NCBI GenBank assembly: GCA_020544565.1
Contig: CP078014.1
Coordinates: 3,908,016 to 3,972,015 of the forward strand
DNA from: Bradyrhizobiaceae bacterium
GTDB lineage: Bacteria > Pseudomonadota > Alphaproteobacteria > Rhizobiales > Xanthobacteraceae
Direction of reading: 5' to 3'
DNA: 64,000 nucleotides
Below the pieces are notes generated by a model. The model had not been told where the DNA came from and did no database searches. It saw nothing but the letters and a program-made list of their open reading frames with translations. Made by a program: the position numbers and the translations under genes. Shown here piece by piece: positions 16,285 through 24,799 of the stretch. Each line of letters opens with the position of its first letter. Positions within the stretch are counted from its first letter, which is position 1.

Positions 16285-18725
16285 ACGACATGACCCCGAC
16301 ACGGGAAGAACGCGCCGCCCGTCTGGAAGGCATGGGCTGCAAGCGCAAGCGCGTGGAAGACATCCGTTTCACGCAGGGCAAGGGCCAGTATGTCGATGAC
16401 GTGAAGCTGCCCGGCATGCTGCATGGCGATTTCGTGCGCTCGCCGCATGCCCATGCCCGTGTCAAGTCGATCAATACCGAGAAGGCGCTGAAGGTGCCCG
16501 GCGTCCTCGCCGTGATCACCGCCGAGACCTTGAAGACGGTCAATCTCGCCTGGATGCCGACGCTCGCCGGCGACGTGCAGATGGTGCTCGCCGACGGCAA
16601 GGTGCTGTTCCAGAATCAGGAGGTGGCCTTCGTGGTGGCGACCGACCGCTATGCCGCCGATGACGGCATCATGGCTGTCGAAGTCGAATACGAAGCGCTG
16701 CCGCCGCTGGTCGATCCGTTCAAGGCGATGGATGCGGACGCGCCGGTGCTGCGCGAGGACATCAAGGACAAGAAGGACGGCGCTCACGGACCGCGCAAGC
16801 ACCCCAACCACATCTTCGAATGGGCCGTCGGCGACAAGGAGCTGACCGACGCCGCTTTCAACAAGGCCGACGTCACCATCAAGGAGCTGATCTCCTACCA
16901 GCGCGTGCATCCCTCGCCGCTGGAGACCTGCCAGTGCGTCTGCTCGTTCGACAAGATCAAGGGCGAGCTGACGATCTACGGCACCTTCCAGGCGCCGCAC
17001 GTCATCCGCACCGTGGTGGCGCTGATCGCGAAAATCCCCGAGCACAAGATCCATGTGATCTCGCCGGATATCGGCGGCGGTTTCGGCAACAAGGTCGGGG
17101 CCTATCCCGGCTATATCTGCGCGGCGGTGGCCTCCATCGTCACCGGCAAGCCGGTCAAGTGGGTCGAGGACCGCATGGAGAACCTCACCACCACCTCGTT
17201 CGCGCGCGACTATCACATGACGGCCGAGATGGCCGCCACGAAGGATGGCAAGGTCACGGGGCTGCGCGTTCACGTGCTGGCCGATCACGGCGCGTTCGAT
17301 GCCTGCGCCGATCCGTCGAAATGGCCGGCGGGCTTTTTCAATATCGTCACCGGGTCCTATGACTTCCCGACCGCCCATGTGGTGGTCGATGGCGTCTACA
17401 CCAACAAGGCGCCCGGCGGCGTCGCCTACCGTTGCTCGTTCCGCGTCACGGAGGCGGCCTATTGCGTCGAGCGCGCCATGGACATCATGGCGCAGAAGCT
17501 CGGCATGGACCCGGCCGAATTCCGCCTGAAGAATTTCGTCAAGGCGGAGCAGTTCCCCTATCACTCGGCGCTCGGCTGGGAATACGATTCCGGCGACTAT
17601 CACACCGCCATGACGAAGGCGATGGAGACGGTGCGTTACGCCGAGCTGCGCAAGGAGCAGGCGGCGAAGCGCGATGCTTTCAGGCGCGGCGAGACCCGCG
17701 AGATCATGGGCATCGGCCTGTCGTTCTTCACCGAGATCGTCGGCGCCGGCCCTTCGAAGAACTGCGACATTCTCGGCATCGCCATGTTCGACTCCTGCGA
17801 GATCCGCATGCACCCGACCGGCGCGGGCGTGGCGCGGATGGGCAGCAAGAGCCAGGGGCAGGGCCACGAGACCACCTGGGCGCAGATCATCGCCACCGAG
17901 ATCGGTATTCCCGCCGACAACATCACGGTAGAGGAGGGCAACACCGACACCGCGCCCTATGGCCTCGGCACCTACGGTTCGCGCTCGACGCCGGTGGCCG
18001 GTGCGGCGATCGCCATGGCCGCGCGCAAGATCAAGGCCAAGGCGCAGATGATCGCAGCCTACAAGCTCGAGGTCCACGAGGACGACCTCGAATGGGATAT
18101 CGACGGCTTCCGCGTCAAGGGCCTGCCGGAGAAGTTTCTCGGCATGAAGGATATCTGCTGGATCGCCTACAACTCGCCGCCGCCCGGCCTGGAGCCGGGG
18201 CTGGAAGCGGTGAGCTACTACGATCCGCCCAACATGACCTATCCGTTCGGCGCCTATATCTGCGTCATGGATATCGACGTCGATACCGGCGTCTATAAGG
18301 TTCGCCGCTTCTATGCTCTCGACGATTGCGGCACCCGCATCAATCCGATGATCATCGAAGGGCAGGTGCATGGCGGGCTGACGGAGGCTTTCGCCATCGC
18401 CATGGGACAGGAGATTCATTACGACGAGACCGGCAACGTGCTCGGCGGCTCGTTCATGGATTTCTTCCTGCCGACCGCGGTGGAAACGCCGCATTGGGAA
18501 ACGGATTTCACCGTGACGCCGTCGCCGCATCATCCGATCGGAGCCAAGGGCGTCGGCGAAAGTCCGAATGTCGGTGGCGTGCCGGCTTTCTCCAACGCTG
18601 TCAACGACGCCTTCTCGTTCCTCGGTGCGGTCCATATCCAGATGCCGCACGATCACTGGCGCAACTGGATGGTCGCGAAGAAGCTCGGCGTCGTCGGCGA
18701 GGCCGTGGTTGTCGCCTCGCCATGA
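16281..18725 (+). CDS. coxL: Aerobic carbon monoxide dehydrogenase form I, large molybdenum-copper subunit
   Basis: 814 residues from the overlapping ATG at 16281. The active-site loop reads VAYRCSFR, with the copper-binding cysteine at residue 385. This AYxCSFR loop is the accepted mark of form I (true CO-oxidising) CoxL, as opposed to the AYRGAGR of form II. The catalytic glutamate lies in GVGESP at residue 760. Molybdopterin-cytosine-dinucleotide-binding segments include IGGGFGNK, and QGQGHETTWAQI is present. Catalyses CO + H2O to CO2 with two electrons. No broken frame; the subunit appears functional. Confidence 0.97.
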   Translation: MNDMTPTREERAARLEGMGCKRKRVEDIRFTQGKGQYVDDVKLPGMLHGDFVRSPHAHARVKSINTEKALKVPGVLAVITAETLKTVNLAWMPTLAGDVQMVLADGKVLFQNQEVAFVVATDRYAADDGIMAVEVEYEALPPLVDPFKAMDADAPVLREDIKDKKDGAHGPRKHPNHIFEWAVGDKELTDAAFNKADVTIKELISYQRVHPSPLETCQCVCSFDKIKGELTIYGTFQAPHVIRTVVALIAKIPEHKIHVISPDIGGGFGNKVGAYPGYICAAVASIVTGKPVKWVEDRMENLTTTSFARDYHMTAEMAATKDGKVTGLRVHVLADHGAFDACADPSKWPAGFFNIVTGSYDFPTAHVVVDGVYTNKAPGGVAYRCSFRVTEAAYCVERAMDIMAQKLGMDPAEFRLKNFVKAEQFPYHSALGWEYDSGDYHTAMTKAMETVRYAELRKEQAAKRDAFRRGETREIMGIGLSFFTEIVGAGPSKNCDILGIAMFDSCEIRMHPTGAGVARMGSKSQGQGHETTWAQIIATEIGIPADNITVEEGNTDTAPYGLGTYGSRSTPVAGAAIAMAARKIKAKAQMIAAYKLEVHEDDLEWDIDGFRVKGLPEKFLGMKDICWIAYNSPPPGLEPGLEAVSYYDPPNMTYPFGAYICVMDIDVDTGVYKVRRFYALDDCGTRINPMIIEGQVHGGLTEAFAIAMGQEIHYDETGNVLGGSFMDFFLPTAVETPHWETDFTVTPSPHHPIGAKGVGESPNVGGVPAFSNAVNDAFSFLGAVHIQMPHDHWRNWMVAKKLGVVGEAVVVASP

Positions 18726-19606
18726 CCGACCGGGACGAGATCGCCGCACGTCTGGCCGCGACCGGCTATATCGCCGACAGCGAACTGGCGACGGCGCTCT
18801 CGCTGATGCAGACGTTGCGGCGGCCGCTGCTGCTGGAGGGCGAAGCCGGCGTCGGCAAGACGGAGGTCGCCAAGGCACTGGCGTCGATCCACGCCACCGA
18901 GCTGATCCGCCTGCAATGTTACGAGGGGCTGGATCAGTCGGCGGCGCTCTACGAATGGAACTATCAGCGCCAGTTGCTGGCGATCCAGCTCCATCGCGGC
19001 GCGGCCGACGGCCCGAGCGCGTCCGAGATCGAGGCCACTATCTTCTCCGAAGCCTATCTGCTGGAACGGCCGTTGTTGGCGGCGATCCGCCGGGACACGC
19101 CGCCGGTCCTGCTGATCGACGAGATCGACCGCGCCGACGACGAATTCGAGGCGTTCCTGCTCGAGCTGCTGTCCGATTTCCAGGTCTCCATTCCGGAACT
19201 CGGCACGATCCGGGCGACGGCGATCCCTCACGTGGTTTTGACCTCGAACGGCACGCGCGAACTGTCGGATGCGCTACGCCGCCGCTGTCTCTATCACTAC
19301 ATCGATTATCCGGACGTCGAGCGCGAGGCCCGCATCATCATGGCGCGGAGCGCAGCCACCGGCGCATCGCTGGCGTTGCAGATCGCGCGGATGGTGGAGA
19401 GCATCCGCAAGGAGGATTTGCGCAAGGTGCCCGGCGTCGCCGAGACGCTGGACTGGGCCGCGGCGCTGGTCGGGCTCGGCATCCGCGATCTGCATGACGA
19501 TCCCGAGGCGGTGCATGACACGCTGATGTGCCTGCTCAAGACCCGAGAGGACAAGGCGCGCTTCACGCCCGAGGTCACCGCCCGGCTGCTGGGAAAGGTG
19601 GCATGA
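18722..19606 (+). CDS. coxD: CoxD, MoxR-type AAA+ ATPase for CO dehydrogenase maturation
   Basis: 294 residues. Walker A GEAGVGKT (40-47), Walker B LLIDEID (130-136), sensor 1 LTSNGTRE and an arginine-finger region RRRCLYHYIDYP. Family members remodel enzyme active sites together with VWA proteins. CoxD of Oligotropha is needed to insert sulfur, and hence to assemble the Cu-S-Mo centre. Start and stop both overlap neighbours by ATGA (18722-18725, 19603-19606), so it is translationally coupled to coxL and coxE. Confidence 0.94.
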   Translation: MTDRDEIAARLAATGYIADSELATALSLMQTLRRPLLLEGEAGVGKTEVAKALASIHATELIRLQCYEGLDQSAALYEWNYQRQLLAIQLHRGAADGPSASEIEATIFSEAYLLERPLLAAIRRDTPPVLLIDEIDRADDEFEAFLLELLSDFQVSIPELGTIRATAIPHVVLTSNGTRELSDALRRRCLYHYIDYPDVEREARIIMARSAATGASLALQIARMVESIRKEDLRKVPGVAETLDWAAALVGLGIRDLHDDPEAVHDTLMCLLKTREDKARFTPEVTARLLGKVA

Positions 19607-20799
19607 TGCATCATCCGCTTCCGATCGATCCCACCATGGACGGCGCGATGGCGTTGCGGCTCGCCGGCTTTCTGGCGACGCTGCGCGATAATGCTTTCGT
19701 CATTGGCCCGCGCGAGGGCGAGGATGCGGCGGCGCTGATGGCGGCCGGCTATGCCGCGCGGCCGGCGCTGCTGCGGTCGGCGTTCAAGCACCTGTTCTCG
19801 GCGCGCAAGGCGCAGTGGGATGCGTTCGACGGCATCTTCGATGCGTTCTGGCTGGGCAAGCGGGTGAAATCCCGCTCGACCATTGCCGGCGCGTCGAAGC
19901 CTTCCGCCTCGCCCTCGCTGAAGACCCTTCAGGATCAGGGCAGACAGCAGGCCGCCGGCGCGCAGGCGACGGATCAGGCGCCGGTTCCGGACGAGGCGCC
20001 GCGGGAGCGTGGCGGCGAGGGGCGCATGGAAGGCGCCTCGGTCGCCGATAACCTCGCCGATGTCGATTTCCGCAAGCTCAACGATCCGGAGCAGATCGCG
20101 CAGGCCCATGACGCAGCCGCGCGATTGGCGCGCGCGATGCGTACCCGGCTGACCCGCCGCGATCAGGCGCGCGCCCGCGGCGAGCGCCTCGATTTGCGCC
20201 GCACCATCCACGCCAATATCAGCCATGGCGGCGTGCCGATCGATCTGGTGCGGCGGCGGCGCAAGGACAAGCCGCTGCGTCTCGTCGTGCTGCTCGATGC
20301 TTCGGGCTCGATGAGCCTGTATACGAGCCTGTTCATCCGTTTCATCCACGGCGTGCTGGACGAATTCCGCGAGGCCGAGGCGTTCCTGTTCCACACCCAG
20401 CTCGCCCATGTCTCCGCAGCCATGAAGGAGCGCGATCCGATGCGGGCGCTCGACCGGCTGTCGATGATGGCGCAGGGCGCGGGTGGGGGCACCCGTATCG
20501 GCCTCTGCCTGGAGACGTTCAACCGCTGGCACGCGGCGCGCGTCATCCATTCGCGCACCTGCGTGATGATCGTGTCCGACGGTTACGAGACCGGCGACGC
20601 ACAACTCCTCGGGCGCGAGATGGCGGCGCTGGCGCGTCGCTGCCGCCGCATCGTCTGGCTCAATCCGATGATGGGCTGGGATGGCTACGCGCCCGAGGCC
20701 GCCGGCATCAAGGCGGCGCTGCCGCATGTCGATCTCTATGCGCCCGCCCATACGCTGAACAGCCTGACGGCGCTCGAACCCTATCTGGCGAAACTATAG
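19603..20799 (+). CDS. coxE: CoxE, VWA-domain protein for CO dehydrogenase maturation
   Basis: 398 residues. The N-terminal half is helical, with a charged low-complexity linker at about 98-145 (rich in Ala, Gln, Glu, Pro). The C-terminal half is a von Willebrand A domain with MIDAS motif DASGSMS at 232-238 and a later SDGYETGD. Works with the CoxD ATPase, probably recruiting it to the apo-enzyme for copper insertion, as described in Oligotropha. Start ATG 19603 gives overlap with coxD. Confidence 0.93.
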   Translation: MMHHPLPIDPTMDGAMALRLAGFLATLRDNAFVIGPREGEDAAALMAAGYAARPALLRSAFKHLFSARKAQWDAFDGIFDAFWLGKRVKSRSTIAGASKPSASPSLKTLQDQGRQQAAGAQATDQAPVPDEAPRERGGEGRMEGASVADNLADVDFRKLNDPEQIAQAHDAAARLARAMRTRLTRRDQARARGERLDLRRTIHANISHGGVPIDLVRRRRKDKPLRLVVLLDASGSMSLYTSLFIRFIHGVLDEFREAEAFLFHTQLAHVSAAMKERDPMRALDRLSMMAQGAGGGTRIGLCLETFNRWHAARVIHSRTCVMIVSDGYETGDAQLLGREMAALARRCRRIVWLNPMMGWDGYAPEAAGIKAALPHVDLYAPAHTLNSLTALEPYLAKL

Positions 20800-20808
20800 G
20801 AGGCGATC

Positions 20809-21636
20809 ATGACGGCTCATGTCGAGGTCATCGATCTCGTGGCCCGGATGAAAGCGGACGAACAGCCGTTCGCGCTCGCCACCGTGGTGCGGACGGTGTC
20901 GGTGACGGCAGCCAAGGCCGGCGCCAAGGCGATCATCCGCCCGGACGGCACCATCGTCGCCGGATGGATCGGCGGCGGTTGCGCGCGCGGCGCGGTGCTC
21001 AAGGCCGCCCGCGAGGCGCTGAGCGACGGCGAGCCGCGCATGATCTCGGTGCGGCCGGAGAATCTGCTGGCCGAGCTTGGCGTCAAGCCGGGCGACAACC
21101 GCGAGGGGGTGCGGTTCGCCCGCAACATGTGCCCGAGCAAGGGCACCATGGATATTTTCGTGGAGCCGGTCTTGCCGCATCCCTCGCTGGTCATTCTGGG
21201 GGCGAGCCCGGTGGCGCTGTCGCTGGCCACGCAGGCGCGGGCGCTGGGCTTCCACGTCACCGTCGCGGTGCCGGCGCAGGACGTCACCGACCCGCCGGAC
21301 GCCGATGTTTGCGTCGACGGGTTCGCGCCCGGCTATCTCAACGAGGCGAAGCGCTTCGTGGTCATCTCGACCCAGGGCAAGGGCGATGAGGCCGCGCTCA
21401 AATCCGCGCTCGGGATCGAGGCGGCTTATCACGCCTTCGTTGGCAGCCGCCGCAAGATGGCGGCGTTGCGCGACAAGCTCGCCGGCGAAGGCGTTGCGGC
21501 CGATGTGCTGGAGCGGGTGAAAGCGCCGGCGGGTCTCGATCTCGGTGCTATCACGCCGGACGAGATCGCACTGTCGATCCTCGCCGAAATCACCATCGAG
21601 CGGCGGCGCGGCCAGCGCGGGACGCCGCAGCCATGA
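20809..21636 (+). CDS. coxF: CoxF, XdhC-family molybdenum cofactor maturation protein
   Basis: 275 residues. N-terminal XdhC/CoxI-type domain with GWIGGGCARG (about 47-56), and a C-terminal Rossmann-like XdhC domain (about 125-260, VILGASPVALSLATQARALGF). Homologues bind Mo cofactor and assist its sulfuration and insertion. Strong ribosome site TAGGAGG overlaps the coxE stop, leaving a 9-base gap. This is the last cox gene here: no coxG, H, I or K follows. Confidence 0.92.
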   Translation: MTAHVEVIDLVARMKADEQPFALATVVRTVSVTAAKAGAKAIIRPDGTIVAGWIGGGCARGAVLKAAREALSDGEPRMISVRPENLLAELGVKPGDNREGVRFARNMCPSKGTMDIFVEPVLPHPSLVILGASPVALSLATQARALGFHVTVAVPAQDVTDPPDADVCVDGFAPGYLNEAKRFVVISTQGKGDEAALKSALGIEAAYHAFVGSRRKMAALRDKLAGEGVAADVLERVKAPAGLDLGAITPDEIALSILAEITIERRRGQRGTPQP

Positions 21637-21825
21637 CCTTCCATCCGGGGAAGCGTCAAGGATAGGCGCGACGGCCGGCGTATCGCGCCGCGCATGCGAG
21701 CCGACACGCTGCGATGCCTGGGATTCCCGCGGGGGGCTTCCCGCGTGCCGATCATAGATCCAACGGACCTCTGTTACCCGACGTGAACCGATCCCGCGCG
21801 CCGACGACGCATGGCTGCCCCTGCC

Positions 21826-21873
21826 TTGACTTCTGAATGATATTCGTCATTCTCAATGCATGACAATCATCAT
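21826..21873 (+). promoter_or_regulatory. Promoter with two TetR-type operators before the MaoC gene
   Basis: TTGACT (21826-21831) can act as -35. Two 14-base sites follow: ATGATATTCGTCAT (21837-21850) and ATGACAATCATCAT (21860-21873), starts 23 bases apart. They match the perfect palindrome in front of the tetR gene (ATGACGATCGTCAT) at 11 and 12 of 14 positions. They cover the expected -10 and transcription start, as in a repressor site. The rest of the 306-base coxF-maoC gap (21637-21825) shows nothing recognisable. Confidence 0.7.
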
Positions 21874-21942
21874 GCTGTTGGATTGTCCGTCGGCGGCAGG
21901 ACCGCGGCGGAGAAACGGCGTGGCGGACGACAGGGGCACGGA

Positions 21943-22419
21943 ATGGGCGATCAGATCTCATGGAATGACTACGTCGCTCTCGTCGGCAAGGACGTGGGGA
22001 TGTCGCGCTGGTTCGAGATCGATCAGAGCCGCATCGACGCGTTCGCCGACGTCACCGAGGACTGGCAGTTCATCCATATCGATGCGGACAAGGCGGCGAA
22101 GACGCCGTTCGGCGGTACGGTGGCGCACGGCTTCCTCACGCTCTCGCTGCTGGCGGCCATGGCCTATGACGGCCTTCCGCAGGTCCAGGGCAGGGTGATG
22201 GGCGTCAATTATGGCTTCGACAAAATCCGCTTCGTCGCGCCGGTCCGCTCGGGCAGCCGGGTGCGGGCGCGGTTCAAGCTGCTCGAGGTGACGCCGCGCA
22301 GCCCCAAGGAGTTCATGGCGAAGTCCGAGGTGTTCGTGGAAATCGAGGGCAGCGACAAGCCGGCGCTGACGGCGGAATGGCTCGGCATCTCGTATTTCGC
22401 CGAGCCGGTCGCGGCCTGA
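21943..22419 (+). CDS. MaoC-like (R)-specific enoyl-CoA hydratase
   Basis: 158 residues from ATG 21943 (AGGGG nine bases upstream); the frame is open further left but runs through the operator region. Hot-dog fold with the hydratase-2 motif: ASP in FADVTEDWQFIH and His in FGGTVAHGFLTLSLL, the Asp/His pair of PhaJ/MaoC enzymes. It hydrates trans-2-enoyl-CoA to (R)-3-hydroxyacyl-CoA, or a related substrate. Shared operators link it to the acyl-CoA operon at 26750. Confidence 0.85.
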   Translation: MGDQISWNDYVALVGKDVGMSRWFEIDQSRIDAFADVTEDWQFIHIDADKAAKTPFGGTVAHGFLTLSLLAAMAYDGLPQVQGRVMGVNYGFDKIRFVAPVRSGSRVRARFKLLEVTPRSPKEFMAKSEVFVEIEGSDKPALTAEWLGISYFAEPVAA

Positions 22420-22552
22420 TCCGGCATCGTCCTGCGCCGGTTGCGGCGCGATTGCGGATCGTCTGCCGGCGCGTGGCCATGGTAATCGTGTCTCCTCGCG
22501 GCCGCCGTCTGGCGGGCCGTGAGCGAGCCTTCCTGTGAACCGGGCGATGACC

Positions 22553-23485
22553 ATGGTGGATACCAACTGGGATCTGTTTCGGCTGTTCTTCGCCGTGGTG
22601 CGCGCCGGCAGCGTCAACCGTGCCGCGCGCGAACTTGGCATGAGCCAGCCGACGCTGAGCCGCAGGCTGGGCGAACTTGAACGCTATATCGGTGCGCCGC
22701 TGTTCTTTCGTGTGTCGTCGGGGGTGACCCTGACGCAGGAGGGCGAGGATCTGCATCGCTCCGCCCATGACATGGTCCGTTCGTTCGAGACGTTCCAGCG
22801 CGACCTGCGCCACCGGCTCGGCGACCGGTCCACGGCGGTGCGCATCTCGGCGACGGAGGGGCTGACCAAGCACTGGCTGCTGCCACGGGTGCAACGACTG
22901 AAGATGCAGGCGGGCGATATCCATCTCGAGATTTCATCGTCGGTGCACCAGCAGAATCTAGCGTCGCTGGATCTCGATTTCGTGATCCGCATGGGCCATC
23001 CCGGCGATGATCAGGATCTGATCGGCAAGCGCGTCGCCACGGTCGGGTTCGGCATCTTCGCCGCGCGATCCTATCTCGCGCGTCATCCGGCGCCGCGCGC
23101 TGTCGCCGACCTTGCCGGTCACGACATCATTTCGGGCGGTGGGGAATTCCCGGTGCTGCGCAGCGAGCGCAGCGGGGCGATGCGGCTGTTGAGCGAGTTC
23201 AGGGCGGCCGCGGACGCGCGCAGCCGCCTGAAGGTGATGCCGATGGCAACGAGCTTCGCCGCCACCGCCGAAGGTCTCGGTCTGGCGTTTCTCGCCATTC
23301 CGTTCGCGCACGCCGAAGGGCTGGTCCGGGTGCTGCCGCAGGAGTCCTCGACGCTGGATGTGTGGTTGCTGCGACGGCGCGAAACCGATCTGCGCAAGCT
23401 CAACAGGCAGGTGCGCCGCTTTCTGGAAAGCGAATTCGCGACGTCGCGCGACTGGCTGCGGGGCCGCAAGGCGGGTGCGCCGTAG
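22553..23485 (+). CDS. LysR family transcriptional regulator
   Basis: 310 residues if started at ATG 22553; GTG 22535 and ATG 22547 are in-frame alternatives, and none has a strong ribosome site. HTH at about 5-62 with GSVNRAARELGMSQPTLSRRLGELE; the substrate domain, about 90-290, is of the single-acting type that often represses or activates a neighbour. It follows maoC after 133 bases on the same strand and converges on the TetR gene. Target unknown. Confidence 0.9.
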   Translation: MVDTNWDLFRLFFAVVRAGSVNRAARELGMSQPTLSRRLGELERYIGAPLFFRVSSGVTLTQEGEDLHRSAHDMVRSFETFQRDLRHRLGDRSTAVRISATEGLTKHWLLPRVQRLKMQAGDIHLEISSSVHQQNLASLDLDFVIRMGHPGDDQDLIGKRVATVGFGIFAARSYLARHPAPRAVADLAGHDIISGGGEFPVLRSERSGAMRLLSEFRAAADARSRLKVMPMATSFAATAEGLGLAFLAIPFAHAEGLVRVLPQESSTLDVWLLRRRETDLRKLNRQVRRFLESEFATSRDWLRGRKAGAP

Positions 23486-23533
23486 CAGGGTTCGGGTAGG
23501 GGGCGTACGCTGATCGGCGGATCGCGACGGCGG

Positions 23534-24100
23534 CTAAGCCGGCTCGGACGGGTTCATCGCGAGCACGTGATCCTTCGCGGCCTTGAGGATGGCGTCGGAG
23601 CGTTTGGGATCGGTGACCACCCGCGACAGCGCGATGGCGCCGACCAGTGTGCTGACCGCGGCGGTTGCCTTCTCGTCGCCAAGAGTCTCGGCGAGCTTGT
23701 CGACGAAAGCCTCGATGTGCTCCGCCATCACCGCGCGGGATTGCTCGTCGGCGCGGCCGACGTCGGAGACCAGCGCCGAGATGGCGCAGCCGGAATTCCT
23801 CGAATCGCGATGCGTGCGGCTGAGATAGCTTTTGACGATGGTGGCGAAGGTGCGGACCTTCCCCTGCGGGCTCGCTGCGCGCGCCACCGCCTCGCCCTCG
23901 ACCAGAGCCTGCTTCAGCGCCTGCGCCAGCAGGTCGGAGCGCGACGCGAAGTGGCCATAGAAGCCGCCATGGGTCAGGTTCACGCTCTGCATCAACTTGC
24001 CGACGCTGATCGATTCGAGGCCGGATTCCCTGATCTGGCCCGCCGCCATGGCGAGAATGCGTTCCCGGTTCTTGGCCTTGTCGGCCTGCGAATGGCCCAT
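23534..24100 (-). CDS. TetR family transcriptional regulator of the acyl-CoA genes (predicted)
   Basis: 188 residues from ATG 24100, preferred because GGGAG lies nine bases upstream; the longer frame starting at 24178 would begin inside the palindromic operator and add a non-family N-terminus. HTH residues about 8-54 (SVGKLMQSVNLTHGGFYGHFASRSDLL). The C-terminal domain contains GCAISALVSDV, a pattern common in TetR_C proteins that answer to small or acyl ligands. The palindrome at its own promoter and related sites at maoC and the 26750 operon indicate an autoregulated local repressor. Confidence 0.88.
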   Translation of the reverse strand: MGHSQADKAKNRERILAMAAGQIRESGLESISVGKLMQSVNLTHGGFYGHFASRSDLLAQALKQALVEGEAVARAASPQGKVRTFATIVKSYLSRTHRDSRNSGCAISALVSDVGRADEQSRAVMAEHIEAFVDKLAETLGDEKATAAVSTLVGAIALSRVVTDPKRSDAILKAAKDHVLAMNPSEPA

Positions 24101-24164
24101 TCGGATCGGCTCCCGTGAGTGTCGGCGCGTGACGGGAAGAATAACAGGTCTCCCGTCGGAAATC

Positions 24165-24178
24165 ATGACGATCGTCAT
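24165..24178. promoter_or_regulatory. Perfect palindromic operator upstream of tetR
   Basis: ATGACGATCGTCAT is a perfect 14-base palindrome 65-78 bases upstream of the tetR start. On the minus strand TAGACA lies 17 bases before it, so it would cover the -10 region. Close variants precede maoC (two) and the enoyl-CoA hydratase operon (two). Confidence 0.75.
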
Positions 24179-24483
24179 GCAGGTGAATTGGGGTCTGTCT
24201 AGCAGATTTCATTCGGTCATGTCATCCGGCCACTCTCTCGGGCGGGGCGTTTCGCCTGCGCAGGCACGCCGGGGACGGGCTGTCCGCCTGCCGGATCCTC
24301 CGCTGGCGCGATCGCAAAAAATTTGCGCAACATGGCTGGAACGCAGAAGGCAGTGATGCGTTATTGGGCAGGCGCGGAACACAGGCGGCTCACCGCCTCC
24401 GACACTCGCCGGGATTATCCGGAATGACGTGCCGCCGTCCGCATAACACACCGGCATAGGCGCACCTCGGTGAAGGAGGTCCC
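24179..24483. other. Intergenic region between tetR and the DUF3311/symporter genes
   Basis: 305 bases, no gene recognised; short frames lack ribosome sites and family matches. It should hold the promoter of the symporter operon. No further copy of the 14-base operator was found. The right end carries GGAGGT just before the ATG at 24484. Confidence 0.35.
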
Positions 24484-24729
24484 ATGTCAACAGACATCGC
24501 ACCAGGCATCGAACGGGCCGACACCGGCCGGCATCCCCAGTCATATGCCGGATGGAGTTGGTGGTATCTGCTCTTCCTTATCCAGTTCATCGCTGTGCTG
24601 TGGCCGCCTTTCTACAACAGGGCCGAACCTTCCCTCATCGGCATCCCGTTCTTCTACTGGTACCAGCTTGCCTGGGTCATTCTTGGAGCCATTCTGACCG
24701 CCATCGTCCACGTCGCGACGCAGGACTGA
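24484..24729 (+). CDS. DUF3311 small membrane subunit of a solute symporter
   Basis: 81 residues, two hydrophobic segments (about 26-44 and 53-77) and the family pattern LWPPFYNRAEPSLIGIPFFYWYQL. DUF3311 proteins are encoded directly before sodium:solute symporters of the monocarboxylate type and are taken as their small accessory subunit. Ribosome site GGAGGT precedes the start; the symporter gene starts 70 bases downstream. Confidence 0.88.
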   Translation: MSTDIAPGIERADTGRHPQSYAGWSWWYLLFLIQFIAVLWPPFYNRAEPSLIGIPFFYWYQLAWVILGAILTAIVHVATQD

Positions 24730-24799
24730 TCCGCTCGCCGGCCGTCGCGCAAAAGGAGATCATCAGGAGATCATCAAGGGAGGCAATCGGAGAGGCGCC

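Noticed and set aside
16206..18878. 890-codon minus-strand open frame opposite coxL
   Set aside because: Long antisense frames are common in this GC-rich DNA; the translation is rich in Arg, His, Asp and Val with no domain, while the plus strand encodes a complete CoxL.
24101..24178. TetR start at 24178
   Set aside because: It would translate the perfect palindrome and a 26-residue tail unlike the family; ATG 24100 has a ribosome site and normal length.
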